A stretch of DNA of 64,000 bases from Geomesophilobacter sediminis (GTDB taxonomy: Bacteria; Desulfobacterota; Desulfuromonadia; Geobacterales; Geobacteraceae). The notes beneath the pieces are model-generated. The model was not told the DNA's origin. It searched no databases and was given only the letters and a program-made list of their open reading frames with translations. The stretch is taken from NCBI RefSeq assembly GCF_016458275.1, contig NZ_JAEMHM010000013.1:1-64000 (forward strand), written 5' to 3'. Below are positions 8,900 to 17,062 of this stretch, in pieces. Numbering within the stretch: position 1 is the first letter of the stretch; every line of letters begins with the position of its first letter. Made by a program: the position numbers and the translations under genes.

Positions 8900-9352
8900 A
8901 TGTTGCAGCTTAAACGGATTCTCCTGGTGGAGGACAACCCAAACGACGCCGAGCTCACCATGGAGGCCCTTTCCGAACATAACCTCGCCAACGAGGTGGA
9001 TTTGGTTCGCGACGGTGCCGAGGCCCTCGACTACCTGAAACGCCAGGGCGCCTGGGCCGGCAGGGACAACGGCAACCTTGCCGTGATCCTCCTGGACCTG
9101 AAGCTTCCCAAGGTGGACGGGCTCGAGGTGCTGCGCATCATCAAGTCCGACCCGCACCTGCGCTTCATCCCCGTGGTGGTCCTCACCTCCTCGCGCGAGG
9201 AGAAGGACCTGATCGAGAGCTACCGGCTCGGGGTCAACGCCTACGTGGTCAAGCCGGTCAATTTCGGCGAATTCATCGATGCCGTGAAGGAACTCGGCGT
9301 TTTCTGGGCCATCGTCAACGAGCCGCCACCGGCCAACAAGGGTGCTTACTGA
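8900..9352 (+). CDS. Response regulator, stand-alone receiver (Rcp1-like)
   Basis: 150 aa, one receiver domain and no output domain. Acidic pocket at Glu11-Asp12, phospho-acceptor Asp66 in [11 protein letters not shown], conserved Thr in VLTSS and Lys in YVVKPVNF. The pattern [15 protein letters not shown] and the long loop before the strand carrying Asp66 are typical of Rcp1-type regulators, the usual partners of phytochrome-like kinases such as the gene upstream. AGGAGGTG precedes the ATG. The stop overlaps the start of the downstream phosphatase by one base, so a phosphorelay from kinase to this protein is likely (inference from context). Confidence 0.93.
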   Translation: MLQLKRILLVEDNPNDAELTMEALSEHNLANEVDLVRDGAEALDYLKRQGAWAGRDNGNLAVILLDLKLPKVDGLEVLRIIKSDPHLRFIPVVVLTSSREEKDLIESYRLGVNAYVVKPVNFGEFIDAVKELGVFWAIVNEPPPANKGAY

Positions 9353-10890
9353 TGCAGCGACTGCGCATTCTCCACCTCGAAGACGACCCGATGGACGCCG
9401 AACTGGTCCTGGCGACCCTGTCGGCCGCAGGGCTCGAGGTCGACGTGCATCTGGTCTCCCAGCGGGAGGAATTCGTCCTGGCCCTTTCCCGCGGCGGCAT
9501 CGACCTCATCCTCGCCGACTTCGCGCTCCCTTCCTTCGACGGGATGAGCGCGCTCCTGATCGTCCGGGGGCAGTATCCGGACCTGCCGTTCGTCTTCGTT
9601 TCCGGGAAACTGGGGGAGGAGGCGGCCATCGAATCGCTGAAAAGCGGCGCCACCGACTACGTCCTGAAAAACCGGCTTTCCCGGCTGGTGCCGGCGGTGC
9701 AGCGGGCCCTGACCGAAGCTAAGGAGCGGGCCAAGCAGCGCAAGATGGAAAAGGAGCTGGAACGCGCCTACACCGAGATCCAGAAACGGGCCGAGGACTA
9801 CCGAAACCTCTTCAACAGTATCCGGGACGTCATCGTGGTCACCGACCACAAGGGGAAGATCCTCCACGTGAACCAGCCCGCGCTGCAGGAGACCTTCGGC
9901 TATCTCCCCGAGGAGGTCGTCGAACAGAACATCGGGATCCTCTTTACCGACGACGACCGGGCCATCGGGCTGGAGCTCTTCGAATCGAAGGGGGGGGCGC
10001 AGGGACGTCTGATCGAACTGGACTTCCGGCGTAAAAACGGTGAGAGCTATGATGGCGAGCTCTACGCGTTGAAGCGGCTGGACCGCAACGGGGTCCCTAC
10101 CGGCAACATCGGCATCTTCCGCGATATCAGCGAGCGCAAGAAAACGGAGGAGGCGCTGCGGGAAAGCGAGCTGCGCCACTACCAGTTCCAGCTGGAGCTG
10201 AAATACGCCGCCGAGATCCAGGCCCGGCTTTTGCCGCGCAGCTATCCCCAGATCCCCTGCTTCGACATCGCCGCCCGCTGCATACCGGCCAAGCAGGTGG
10301 GGGGGGACTTCTTCGACTGGCAGGTGGTCTCGCCGACCGTGGTGAACCTGACTTTAGGGGACGTGATGGGGAAGGGGATGGCGGCCGCGATGCTGATGGC
10401 GACGGTCCGTGCCTCGCTGCATGCGGTGACCATGTACAACGCGCCCGCCCAGGCGGTGCGCCTGGCCGAGCAGGCCCTGGGGCTCGACCTGGAGAATTCC
10501 GAGAGCTTCGTGACCCTTTTCCACGGGCAGCTCAACGCGGTGCGGCGCTCCTTGACCTTCGTCGACTGCGGGCACGGCTTCGTTTTCGTAAGGCGGGCCG
10601 ACGGCACCGTGGAAGACCTTTCACCGCGCGGGCTGCCGCTTGGGGTCCCCGGGGACAAGCTCTACCAGGAAGGGGTGGTCGATTTCGGCAAGGACGACGC
10701 CCTGATCCTTTTCAGCGACGGTCTGATCGACGCGCGTCCCGAGCTCTCCCTGAACAACCAGCGCATCGCCCAGCAGATCGCCGAACTCCCCAGCGCCGAA
10801 GCCATGGTGGAGCGGCTGGTGGCCCTGACCGCCCAGACCGATCCGCAGCCGGACGACATCACCATCCTCGTGGTTCGCTGTACCGCCTGA
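9352..10890 (+). CDS. Response regulator with PAS and SpoIIE/PP2C phosphatase output
   Basis: 512 aa. Receiver domain at 1-120 (acidic pair Asp11-Asp12, phospho-acceptor Asp56 in LILADFALPSFDG), a coiled coil (about 120-150), PAS (about 150-265, ending in a PAC-like RDISERKK), a linker with the RsbU-like stretch AAEIQARLLPRSYP, and a PP2C/SpoIIE phosphatase (about 300-510; motifs GGDFFDW, DVMGKGMAAAMLMA, SDGLIDAR, DDITILVVR). Such proteins dephosphorylate anti-sigma-factor antagonists in partner-switching pathways, but no STAS or anti-sigma kinase gene lies nearby, so the target is encoded elsewhere. Its start overlaps the preceding stop. Confidence 0.92.
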   Translation: MQRLRILHLEDDPMDAELVLATLSAAGLEVDVHLVSQREEFVLALSRGGIDLILADFALPSFDGMSALLIVRGQYPDLPFVFVSGKLGEEAAIESLKSGATDYVLKNRLSRLVPAVQRALTEAKERAKQRKMEKELERAYTEIQKRAEDYRNLFNSIRDVIVVTDHKGKILHVNQPALQETFGYLPEEVVEQNIGILFTDDDRAIGLELFESKGGAQGRLIELDFRRKNGESYDGELYALKRLDRNGVPTGNIGIFRDISERKKTEEALRESELRHYQFQLELKYAAEIQARLLPRSYPQIPCFDIAARCIPAKQVGGDFFDWQVVSPTVVNLTLGDVMGKGMAAAMLMATVRASLHAVTMYNAPAQAVRLAEQALGLDLENSESFVTLFHGQLNAVRRSLTFVDCGHGFVFVRRADGTVEDLSPRGLPLGVPGDKLYQEGVVDFGKDDALILFSDGLIDARPELSLNNQRIAQQIAELPSAEAMVERLVALTAQTDPQPDDITILVVRCTA

Positions 10891-11098
10891 TCGCGCCTCG
10901 CCGTCTCCGGACGCACTCATTCCCGCCGATCCTGTTGCACCGCCTCCGCGTGGTTCCCTTGCCTTGCCGATCCCGGATCGGGTCGTTGACCGGTGGTTCA
11001 ACCCGCTGAATCATTTGGGGATTGACATTAAACCGGTCGGCGGGCGATCATGGACGAAAGGCTTCAGGTAGGCCGGCCGGAGCCGGTGGAGTTCCCTC

Positions 11099-12460
11099 AT
11101 GAGCAAGATGACTGGATGCAAAAAAAGCGACCGACATGCCTATCCCCGGGAGTTGGTCGATTTCATCTATGAGCAGTGGCAAAATCCCTCCTTTCTGGAG
11201 AAGATCGGCGGCGAGGGGGATACCGCATCCCTGCAGCTCCCGGAATGCCGCCAGTTGGAGCAGGTAATCTCCATCTGCTACCAGGCAAGCCTGATGCGCG
11301 AGGAAGAACGTCCGGTGATGTTCCGCCTCATCATCAGGGAGCCGCGGCTTTTCCCCGCCGAAGACGGTCCCCCCACCGGTCTGCACCGTCTTCTCTTCAC
11401 CCGGCCCCGCCCGTTCAACGAGTACGAGCTGCATCGCCTGGCCCCTGCCGCCGATTTTTACCGGACCCTGATCGGGCTCACCATCGATCCGGTGCACGGC
11501 ACCCAGATCTGGGGTCTGGTCCACTCGGGTACCCGCTGGATGCACTCGGTGTACGGGGGGCGCAAGACCTTTCCCCCGCTCCCCCGAAGCCTGGTGGTGT
11601 ACGTAACCGGCCCGGGCCAGATCTCGGTCTGTCTCGGGGAGGAGATCATCGCGTCGCTCAACGGCGGCGACATCAACTGTCCTACCCTCGACGTCTTCAA
11701 CTCCAGCTGGATCGCCCACAGTCTCGCGGCGGTGCGGACCGAAACCTGGGAGTTGCACCAGGCGGCCCGGGCGCGGGCCGAAAAACCGTGGGCCCTGCTC
11801 GACCCGGAGTTCGGAAAAAGCGTCGGGCAGCAGGTGATGCGCCGGTTGATCAGCGTGATCCGCAACGCCGGCCACGGCGGGATGCTGGTGTATCTGCCGA
11901 CCGAGATGACCGAGGAGATCCTGGCGGAAAACCGGTACATGACCATCAAGTACCAGTTCTTGGAGTACGAGTCGCGGCAGCGCTTCAGAAACCTCACCCT
12001 GCGCATCATGAACACCCTCGCCGAGATCTACGGTGATCCGGAGGATCCGCACAAGCGGGTAGGGTGGCTGGAGTACGTCAACAGCAAGCACGAGGCGATT
12101 GCCCTTTTAGACGAGGCGATCTTCGACGTGGCCCATCTGCTGGCGGTTCTGGCCGGGATCGACGGTGCGGTGGTGTTGACCAAAAGGCAGGAACTGCTGG
12201 GGTTCGGCGGGGTGATCCTGGGGGACATCGACAACGTCGGGATGGTCGCCCATGCGCTCGACACCGAGGGGACCCGGACCGAGCCGGTGTTAAGCGAAGG
12301 GGTCGGGACCCGGCATCGGGCCGCGTATCGTCTCTGCCAGAAGCTGCACGACGCCATCGCCATCGTGATCTCGCAGGACAAGTCGGTGCAGATCGTCAAG
12401 TGGCACAACGGCTTTGTCACCTATTGGGACCAGGTGCCCACCGGGGTGCCCGGGTTTTGA
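11099..12460 (+). CDS. Two-domain protein with C-terminal diadenylate cyclase (DAC)-like domain
   Basis: 453 aa. The N-terminal part (about 1-340) resembles the putative sensor region called DACNV; it includes GTQIWGLVHSGTRWMHS and VVYVTGPGQISVCLG and no recognised enzyme motif. The last ~110 residues resemble DisA_N/DAC: DGA at 355-357, GTRHRAA at 403-409 and AIAIVISQDKSVQIV after it, the order of the DGA and RHR nucleotide-binding motifs that make c-di-AMP from two ATP. No DisA HhH domain, CdaA membrane helices or signal peptide. GGTGGAG lies 8 bp before the ATG. Single gene, convergent with dinB (3-bp gap). Catalytic activity is inferred from motifs only. Confidence 0.75.
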   Translation: MSKMTGCKKSDRHAYPRELVDFIYEQWQNPSFLEKIGGEGDTASLQLPECRQLEQVISICYQASLMREEERPVMFRLIIREPRLFPAEDGPPTGLHRLLFTRPRPFNEYELHRLAPAADFYRTLIGLTIDPVHGTQIWGLVHSGTRWMHSVYGGRKTFPPLPRSLVVYVTGPGQISVCLGEEIIASLNGGDINCPTLDVFNSSWIAHSLAAVRTETWELHQAARARAEKPWALLDPEFGKSVGQQVMRRLISVIRNAGHGGMLVYLPTEMTEEILAENRYMTIKYQFLEYESRQRFRNLTLRIMNTLAEIYGDPEDPHKRVGWLEYVNSKHEAIALLDEAIFDVAHLLAVLAGIDGAVVLTKRQELLGFGGVILGDIDNVGMVAHALDTEGTRTEPVLSEGVGTRHRAAYRLCQKLHDAIAIVISQDKSVQIVKWHNGFVTYWDQVPTGVPGF

Positions 12461-12463
12461 CCC

Positions 12464-13672
12464 TTACTCCACATCCACGTTGCGCAGCCCCTCCGGACGC
12501 CAGGCGGGGGAGATGACCTTCGCCCCGCTCGCAGTTCCCACCAGCGTGCCAAAAGTCACCGAAAATTCCCCGAAACGGTCGTTCACCTGGTCCATCGCCC
12601 CGGCCAGGAGCGCCTTCTTGCGGTCCTGCTCCAAAAGCGACAACTGTTCCCCCTGTTGGCTGAGCTTGCTGAGCCGCACCCCCAAAAGGCGCACCGGCTG
12701 TTCGAGCTCGATGCCGTCCAGGATGCGCACCGCGTCCTGGTAGATCTCCTCGGAGCTGTTGGTTGCCGAAGCGCGGGATTCCTGCCGGGAAAAGGTCGTG
12801 AAGTCGGGGTAGCGGACCGTCACGGTGATCGTTTTCCCGGCGACGCCGTAGCGCCGGGCGCGCCGTCCCACCATTTCGGAGAGCTGCAGCATGATCTTCA
12901 GGATTTCGCCGCGGTCGCTCAGGTCCTTGTCCAGGGTGGTGCTGTGGCCGACGGTCTTGACCTCGTCGGCCTCCTCCTCGGGGACCACCGGTGAGTCGTC
13001 CTCCCCAAGCCCCATGTAATGGAGCTTTTCTCCCACCACGCCAAACTTCCGCTTCAGGATCGGTACCGGAAAACGCCCCAGGTCGCCGCAGCTGCGGATC
13101 CCCAGGGTGGTGAGCTGCTTTTGCAGCTTGGGCCCGATACCGCAGAGGTCCTTGATCGGCACCCGTTCCAGGACGGTCGCAACCTCCTCGGGACGAATCA
13201 CGGTGAGTCCGTCCGGCTTTTGCATGTCCGAGGCGAGTTTGGCCAAAAGCTTGTTCGGCGCGACCCCGACCGAGCAGGTAAGCCCGAAGCGTTCCCGGAT
13301 GCGCTGCTTGATCTGGCGGGCGATTTCTTCCGGGGGGCCGAAAAGGGCGCGGCTGCCGGTTACGTCCAAAAAGGCCTCGTCGATGGAGAACACCTCGACC
13401 TGCGGGGTGAACTCCCGCATGATTCCGATGATCTGGGTCGAGGTCCAGGTGTACTTGCGGTTGTTGCCGACCACGAAGATGAGCTGGGGGCACATCTTCT
13501 GCGCCTCCCAGCTGTTCATGCCGGTCCGGACTCCGAAGGCGCGCGCCTCGTAGGAGCAGGTGGTCACCACGGTCCGCTTGGCCGCGCCAATCACCGCAAT
13601 CGGCTTGCCGCGCAGCTCCGGGTTGGCCTGCTGCTCCACCGAGGCAAAAAAGGCATTCATGTCGATATGCAT
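12464..13672 (-). CDS. dinB: DNA polymerase IV (Y family)
   Basis: 402 aa. Error-prone translesion polymerase. Starts with MHIDMNAFFASVEQ carrying the first catalytic Asp; the SIDEAFLDVTG motif supplies the other acidic residues. The helix-hairpin-helix region (DLCGIGPKLQKQL) and little-finger domain (VRLLGVRLSKL) follow. The start at 13672 is the conserved family start. Third gene of a lexA-DUF6504-dinB operon, so LexA-controlled SOS expression is expected. Ends three bases from the convergent DAC-like gene. No C-terminal beta-clamp motif was clearly recognised. Confidence 0.95.
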   Translation of the reverse strand: MHIDMNAFFASVEQQANPELRGKPIAVIGAAKRTVVTTCSYEARAFGVRTGMNSWEAQKMCPQLIFVVGNNRKYTWTSTQIIGIMREFTPQVEVFSIDEAFLDVTGSRALFGPPEEIARQIKQRIRERFGLTCSVGVAPNKLLAKLASDMQKPDGLTVIRPEEVATVLERVPIKDLCGIGPKLQKQLTTLGIRSCGDLGRFPVPILKRKFGVVGEKLHYMGLGEDDSPVVPEEEADEVKTVGHSTTLDKDLSDRGEILKIMLQLSEMVGRRARRYGVAGKTITVTVRYPDFTTFSRQESRASATNSSEEIYQDAVRILDGIELEQPVRLLGVRLSKLSQQGEQLSLLEQDRKKALLAGAMDQVNDRFGEFSVTFGTLVGTASGAKVISPAWRPEGLRNVDVE

Positions 13673-13691
13673 GATGGTGCGCGAAGCGCCC

Positions 13692-13937
13692 CTAGTCACC
13701 GTCGATCCCTCCCAGGGTCCAGTTCTGGTCCCGTACGTGATAGATGAGCTCGAAAAGGTTGTTGCCGTCGCTGACCGCAAAGTGCAGGCGCGGCGCGTTC
13801 CCCACCTGGTCCTGCCAAACGTAGGAAAGTTCCCGAACCGCGTGCTTCTCCCGGCGCCATTCGAACCAGACCGGCTTGACGCCCTGGCCGGGAGCGAAAA
13901 TCGCCGCCACTCTGACCTGTTCCGTAGCCGTGGGCAT
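13692..13937 (-). CDS. Small DUF6504-like protein in the SOS operon
   Basis: 81 aa. Small beta-rich protein with VKPVWFEWRREKHAVREL, YVWQDQ, LHFAVSDGNNLFELIYH and WTLGGI, which fits the DUF6504 pattern often found beside Y-family polymerases. The ATG at 13937 lies 5 bp downstream of the lexA stop and the stop 19 bp before dinB, so it is translated from the same transcript. No catalytic residues are obvious. A role as accessory factor for DinB is suggested only by position. Confidence 0.75.
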   Translation of the reverse strand: MPTATEQVRVAAIFAPGQGVKPVWFEWRREKHAVRELSYVWQDQVGNAPRLHFAVSDGNNLFELIYHVRDQNWTLGGIDGD

Positions 13938-13942
13938 CTCTT

Positions 13943-14548
13943 TTACTCCAATTGCCGGTAGATGCCAACGACTTTTCCGACGATCGTGACGTCCGCCTCG
14001 CCGCTGCGGACGATGATGGCATCGTAGTTGGGATTTTCCGGCTGGAGCCGGATCCGGTCCTTTTCCCGGTAGAACCTTTTCAGGGTGGCCTCGCCCCCCA
14101 CCATGGCCACCACGATGTCGCGGTTCTCCGCGGTCGGCTGGGGACGGACCAGGGCCAGGTCCCCCTCGGCGATGAGGGCGTGGATCATGGAATCGCCCCG
14201 CACCCGCAGAAAAAACATCCCCTCGGAGCGGAGCTGCGACCGGTCGATGCTGAAATGCCCCTCGATGTCCTCCATGGCATGGGTAAGGACGCCCGCCCGG
14301 ACCACGCCGACGATGGGGAGACTCGCCCCTTCCGCCTGGTGCACCAGGGTTATCCCGCGGGAGCTCCCCTCGCTGCGCCGCAGATACCCCTTCTTTTCCA
14401 GAGCGTCCAGGTGCTTTAACACCCCCAGGGTCCCCTTCACCTTGAGCCGGCCGCCGATCTCCCTGAGGCTCGGGGGATAGCCGTGATCCCGGATGTAGCT
14501 GCTGACGATCTCCAGGACCTCTCTTTGCCGCTCGGTTAGCTCTTCCAT
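13943..14548 (-). CDS. lexA: SOS repressor LexA
   Basis: 201 aa. N-terminal winged helix (about 1-70; TERQREVLEIVSSYI, YPPSLREIGGRL) and S24 self-cleavage domain. Cleavage site Ala85-Gly86 in VVRAGV, catalytic Ser120 in RGDSM, Lys157 in EATLKRF. RecA-stimulated autocleavage lifts repression of DNA-damage genes. It heads the lexA-DUF6504-dinB operon, and inverted GGTTA elements just upstream suggest autoregulation. The start has ATGGAGGCA as ribosome site. All key residues are present. Confidence 0.97.
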   Translation of the reverse strand: MEELTERQREVLEIVSSYIRDHGYPPSLREIGGRLKVKGTLGVLKHLDALEKKGYLRRSEGSSRGITLVHQAEGASLPIVGVVRAGVLTHAMEDIEGHFSIDRSQLRSEGMFFLRVRGDSMIHALIAEGDLALVRPQPTAENRDIVVAMVGGEATLKRFYREKDRIRLQPENPNYDAIIVRSGEADVTIVGKVVGIYRQLE

Positions 14549-14560
14549 AATGCCTCCATA

Positions 14561-14594
14561 GGTTATCGTATGAAAACTTTATCAAATGGTAACC
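14561..14594. promoter_or_regulatory. Candidate LexA operator(s) upstream of lexA
   Basis: Plus strand 14561-14578 reads ggttatcgtatgaaaact and minus strand 14594-14577 reads ggttaccatttgataaag. Both follow GGTTN2CN4GN3, the left part of the GGTTN2CN4GN3ACC motif reported for a Geobacter sulfurreducens LexA; the first continues AC-T, the second departs. The two sites overlap head to head 13 bp upstream of the lexA start. Confidence 0.6.
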
Positions 14595-14767
14595 ATGGCC
14601 TGTCAAGCGGGATTTGAAGAAATCTCCGGACCAGTCTTTCCCCGGTACGGCAATGAGAAAAGAAAGGGCACCGGCCGTGAATTGGAAAACCCACATTATA
14701 ATTGGTGCTGCTTTTCCGGCCCCAAAGCTGTGGGCCACCGATTCCGCTGTCCGAAAGGACCGACGCC

Positions 14768-16069
14768 ATGCCCACGTTGCGCCTCTTCCTTGCCTGGCTT
14801 GTTCTGGCCCAGCTCCTGCCGGCGGTAGCAACCGGTCCCGCTCGGGCCGAGGGGCCCCCCACCGGGATTCAGGTGGCGCCGGCCGTCCCGGCCCCGTTTG
14901 CCGAGACCCCGGGGACCCCCATGGCCGGAGCGCCGGGGCGCAAGGTCATCTTCGGGCACGAGGTGGAGATCCCGGCCTGGGACCGGAGCCGGGTGACCGC
15001 GCTCACCTTCGGGGGGAGCGGGTTCTTCCCGCCGCAGGGGCGCACCGACCTCTTCCCCCTCGCCGCGCTCTATTTCCGAAGGGGATCGGAAGAGGGGCGG
15101 GGGCGAGGCATCGTTGCGATCTTCATGAATGAACTGGAGTTCGACCGTTATTGGCATCCCTGGGAATGGATCGCCACCTTCGACAGTTCCACGCTTCCCT
15201 ACGGCCAAACGGTGGTGACCGACGGTCGTGAGATCGGCAAGACGGCGGTCTTTTGGGGGACGGCGCTGGGGGGGCTCGGGCTCGGGTACCGGATCCCGGT
15301 CGCCCCCTTGGAGGTGGACAACGATCTGCGGCTGCAGCTTATGGGGCGGGCCGGCTATTTCTTCGCCCGCCGCAACGATTCCACCGGTGCCAGCCAAATC
15401 ATCCCTCCGGACACCCCGCTGTACGGGGCCAGGTTGCGCGGTCGTTACGACGGCTTGCGCCGCAACATCCTTGAGCTGCCGCACCGCGGCATCGCCGCCG
15501 GCTTTGATCTCGACTACCTGCACCGCTCCCATTGGCGCGCCGTCTCCGACGAGGCGAGGGCCAACCGGGACTTCTTGCAGGGCACCGGGTATCTGGTCAC
15601 GGCGGCGGACCTGCCGGGGCTGTCCGAAAAGAACCGGCTGTTGCTGGGAGGCTACGCCGGAACCACCCTGGGAGAGGGGCGCGGCGACCGCTATAACGCC
15701 TTTCGGATCAACGGCAGCCCGTTGCCGGGGGAGTCCGACGAACTGGCTCATCCCCGCTTCCAGGCCGCAGTGTTCGATGATGCCCTGGTTACCGACTATC
15801 TGCTCGCGTCCATCGCCTACCGCAGGGAGCTCCTCTTTTTCCTGTACCTGACCCTGGAAGGGTCCTTTATCCGCGCCAACCGGGCCACCATTGCCGGAGA
15901 CGACCAGGTGGTGTTTCGCCGCACCGATGCCTTTGCCGGAACCATCGCCCTGGACAGCGCCTTCTTCTGGAATTCCGCCCTCTATCTGGCCTACGCATGG
16001 GATTCCGGGTTCATCCGCGGCGGAAAGCCCGGAAGCGGCGTCATTCTGACCTGGACCTTCGCTTTTTGA
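14768..16069 (+). CDS. Predicted outer-membrane beta-barrel protein, unknown function
   Basis: 433 aa. Residues 1-28 form a signal peptide (LRLFLAWLVLAQLLPAVA, cut near ARA-EG). A Pro/Ala-rich linker follows, then alternating hydrophobic strands (LTFGGSGFFPP, LGLGYRIPVAPLEV, GYFFARR, YLLASIAYRRELLFFLYLTLEGSF). The C terminus is WTFAF, the aromatic ending expected for BAM-inserted barrels. Charged glycine loops (GEGRGDRYNAFRINGSP) resemble those of surface-antigen (BamA/TamA-like) barrels, but no POTRA domain is present. The start at 14768 has AAAGGA upstream. Single gene; lexA is divergent. Transport or structural role unknown. Confidence 0.7.
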   Translation: MPTLRLFLAWLVLAQLLPAVATGPARAEGPPTGIQVAPAVPAPFAETPGTPMAGAPGRKVIFGHEVEIPAWDRSRVTALTFGGSGFFPPQGRTDLFPLAALYFRRGSEEGRGRGIVAIFMNELEFDRYWHPWEWIATFDSSTLPYGQTVVTDGREIGKTAVFWGTALGGLGLGYRIPVAPLEVDNDLRLQLMGRAGYFFARRNDSTGASQIIPPDTPLYGARLRGRYDGLRRNILELPHRGIAAGFDLDYLHRSHWRAVSDEARANRDFLQGTGYLVTAADLPGLSEKNRLLLGGYAGTTLGEGRGDRYNAFRINGSPLPGESDELAHPRFQAAVFDDALVTDYLLASIAYRRELLFFLYLTLEGSFIRANRATIAGDDQVVFRRTDAFAGTIALDSAFFWNSALYLAYAWDSGFIRGGKPGSGVILTWTFAF

Positions 16070-16185
16070 GGTCCACCTGCCGCGACGGGAGCGGCTGCCC
16101 CTCCGTGACCGCGAACCTGCGCTTATGTTAAAAACGTCGAATCAGCCGTGAGGATGTGGTATCACTGCGAGCGTGGGAGGATGGT

Positions 16186-16347
16186 GTGATCGATACTGCG
16201 GCGGTCGCCCTGGCCGCGGTCGACGTCATTTAGGTAAGCACGAGAACCATCGCCCCGGTATACCTGCTCGATGCTCTGGTCGAGGCGGTCCTGGCGGGGG
16301 GGTGGGCGATCGGCCTGGCTTTTCTAGGCAACGGGGGGAGAGGATGA
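16186..16347 (+). pseudogene. Possible small membrane ORF interrupted by an amber codon
   Basis: GTG at 16186 after GGGAGGATG opens VIDTAAVALAAVDVI, an in-frame TAG occurs at 16231-16233, and the frame continues with a hydrophobic stretch (VYLLDALVEAVLAGGWAIGLAFL) to a TGA that overlaps the next gene's ATG (ATGA). The overlap hints at a once-coupled upstream gene now broken. It could be chance. Confidence 0.25.
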
Positions 16348-16958
16348 AGATTACCGCAGTCGTCGGGAGTTACCGCAAGGGTGGGATCGTCGAGCAGACC
16401 GTAGATGAACTGCTGGCGGCCGCTGCCGCGGGCGGGGCCGAGGTGAGGAAGGTCTGGCTGCCGGACCGGCATCTGGAATTTTGCAACAATTGCCGCAGCT
16501 GCACCCAGAGCCGGGAGGGGCGCCGCGGCGTCTGTCCCATCGAGGACGATCTGGCGGCGCTTTTGGATGAGCTCGAAGCCTGCGACGCGATCATCCTCGC
16601 CTCCCCGGTAAACTTCGGCACCGTTACCGCGGTGATGAAGCGGTTCCTGGAGCGCTTCGTCTGCTACGCCTACTGGCCCTGGGGAGCCCGCGGCCCTGCG
16701 GCACGCGCCGGTCGGAAAACGGCGTCGGCGGTGCTGATCGCCGCCGCATCTCCTCCCTCACTGCTGGCCCGGCTCTTTTTCCCGGTTTTCAAGCCGATGC
16801 AAGCCGCGGCCGACGCCTTCGGGGCAAAGGTCGTCGGGACCGTTATGGTGGGGGGGGCGTCCGCTGCGCCGGACCAGAGGTTGGACGCCGGGAGCGCTGC
16901 CAAGGCCCGCCGTCTGGGAAAACGCCTGGCTGCCGGGGACGTCGGGGGAAAGCGCTGA
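16344..16958 (+). CDS. Flavodoxin-like NADPH-dependent FMN reductase family protein
   Basis: 204 aa. Flavodoxin fold: MKITAVVGSYRKGGIVEQTVDELL is the phosphate-binding start, and ASPVNFGTVTAVMKRFLERF is the FMN-ring loop of the iron-sulfur flavoprotein/NADPH-FMN reductase group. The stretch CNNCRSCTQSREGRRGVC gives a four-Cys cluster, as in archaeal-type iron-sulfur flavoproteins, so an Fe-S cluster is possible. A hydrophobic helix near 130-145 (LLARLFFPVF) is unusual and may touch the membrane. The start has GGGGAGAGG upstream. Physiological substrate unknown. Confidence 0.82.
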   Translation: MKITAVVGSYRKGGIVEQTVDELLAAAAAGGAEVRKVWLPDRHLEFCNNCRSCTQSREGRRGVCPIEDDLAALLDELEACDAIILASPVNFGTVTAVMKRFLERFVCYAYWPWGARGPAARAGRKTASAVLIAAASPPSLLARLFFPVFKPMQAAADAFGAKVVGTVMVGGASAAPDQRLDAGSAAKARRLGKRLAAGDVGGKR

Positions 16959-16994
16959 AACGATTGGCTCGATGTGGGCGCTGAAAGGAAAGGG

Positions 16995-17033
16995 AAGGGC
17001 GGTTTCCGCGGGGAAGCGGAAGACCGCCCTTTT
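16995..17033. terminator. Bidirectional terminator between convergent genes
   Basis: Long stem aagggcggt...ccgc / gcgg...accgcccttttg between the plus-strand flavodoxin gene and the minus-strand methyltransferase gene, with A/T tracts on both sides. Confidence 0.7.
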
Positions 17034-17062
17034 GCGTTGGGAACCAGGGGAGGCTTATGGCA

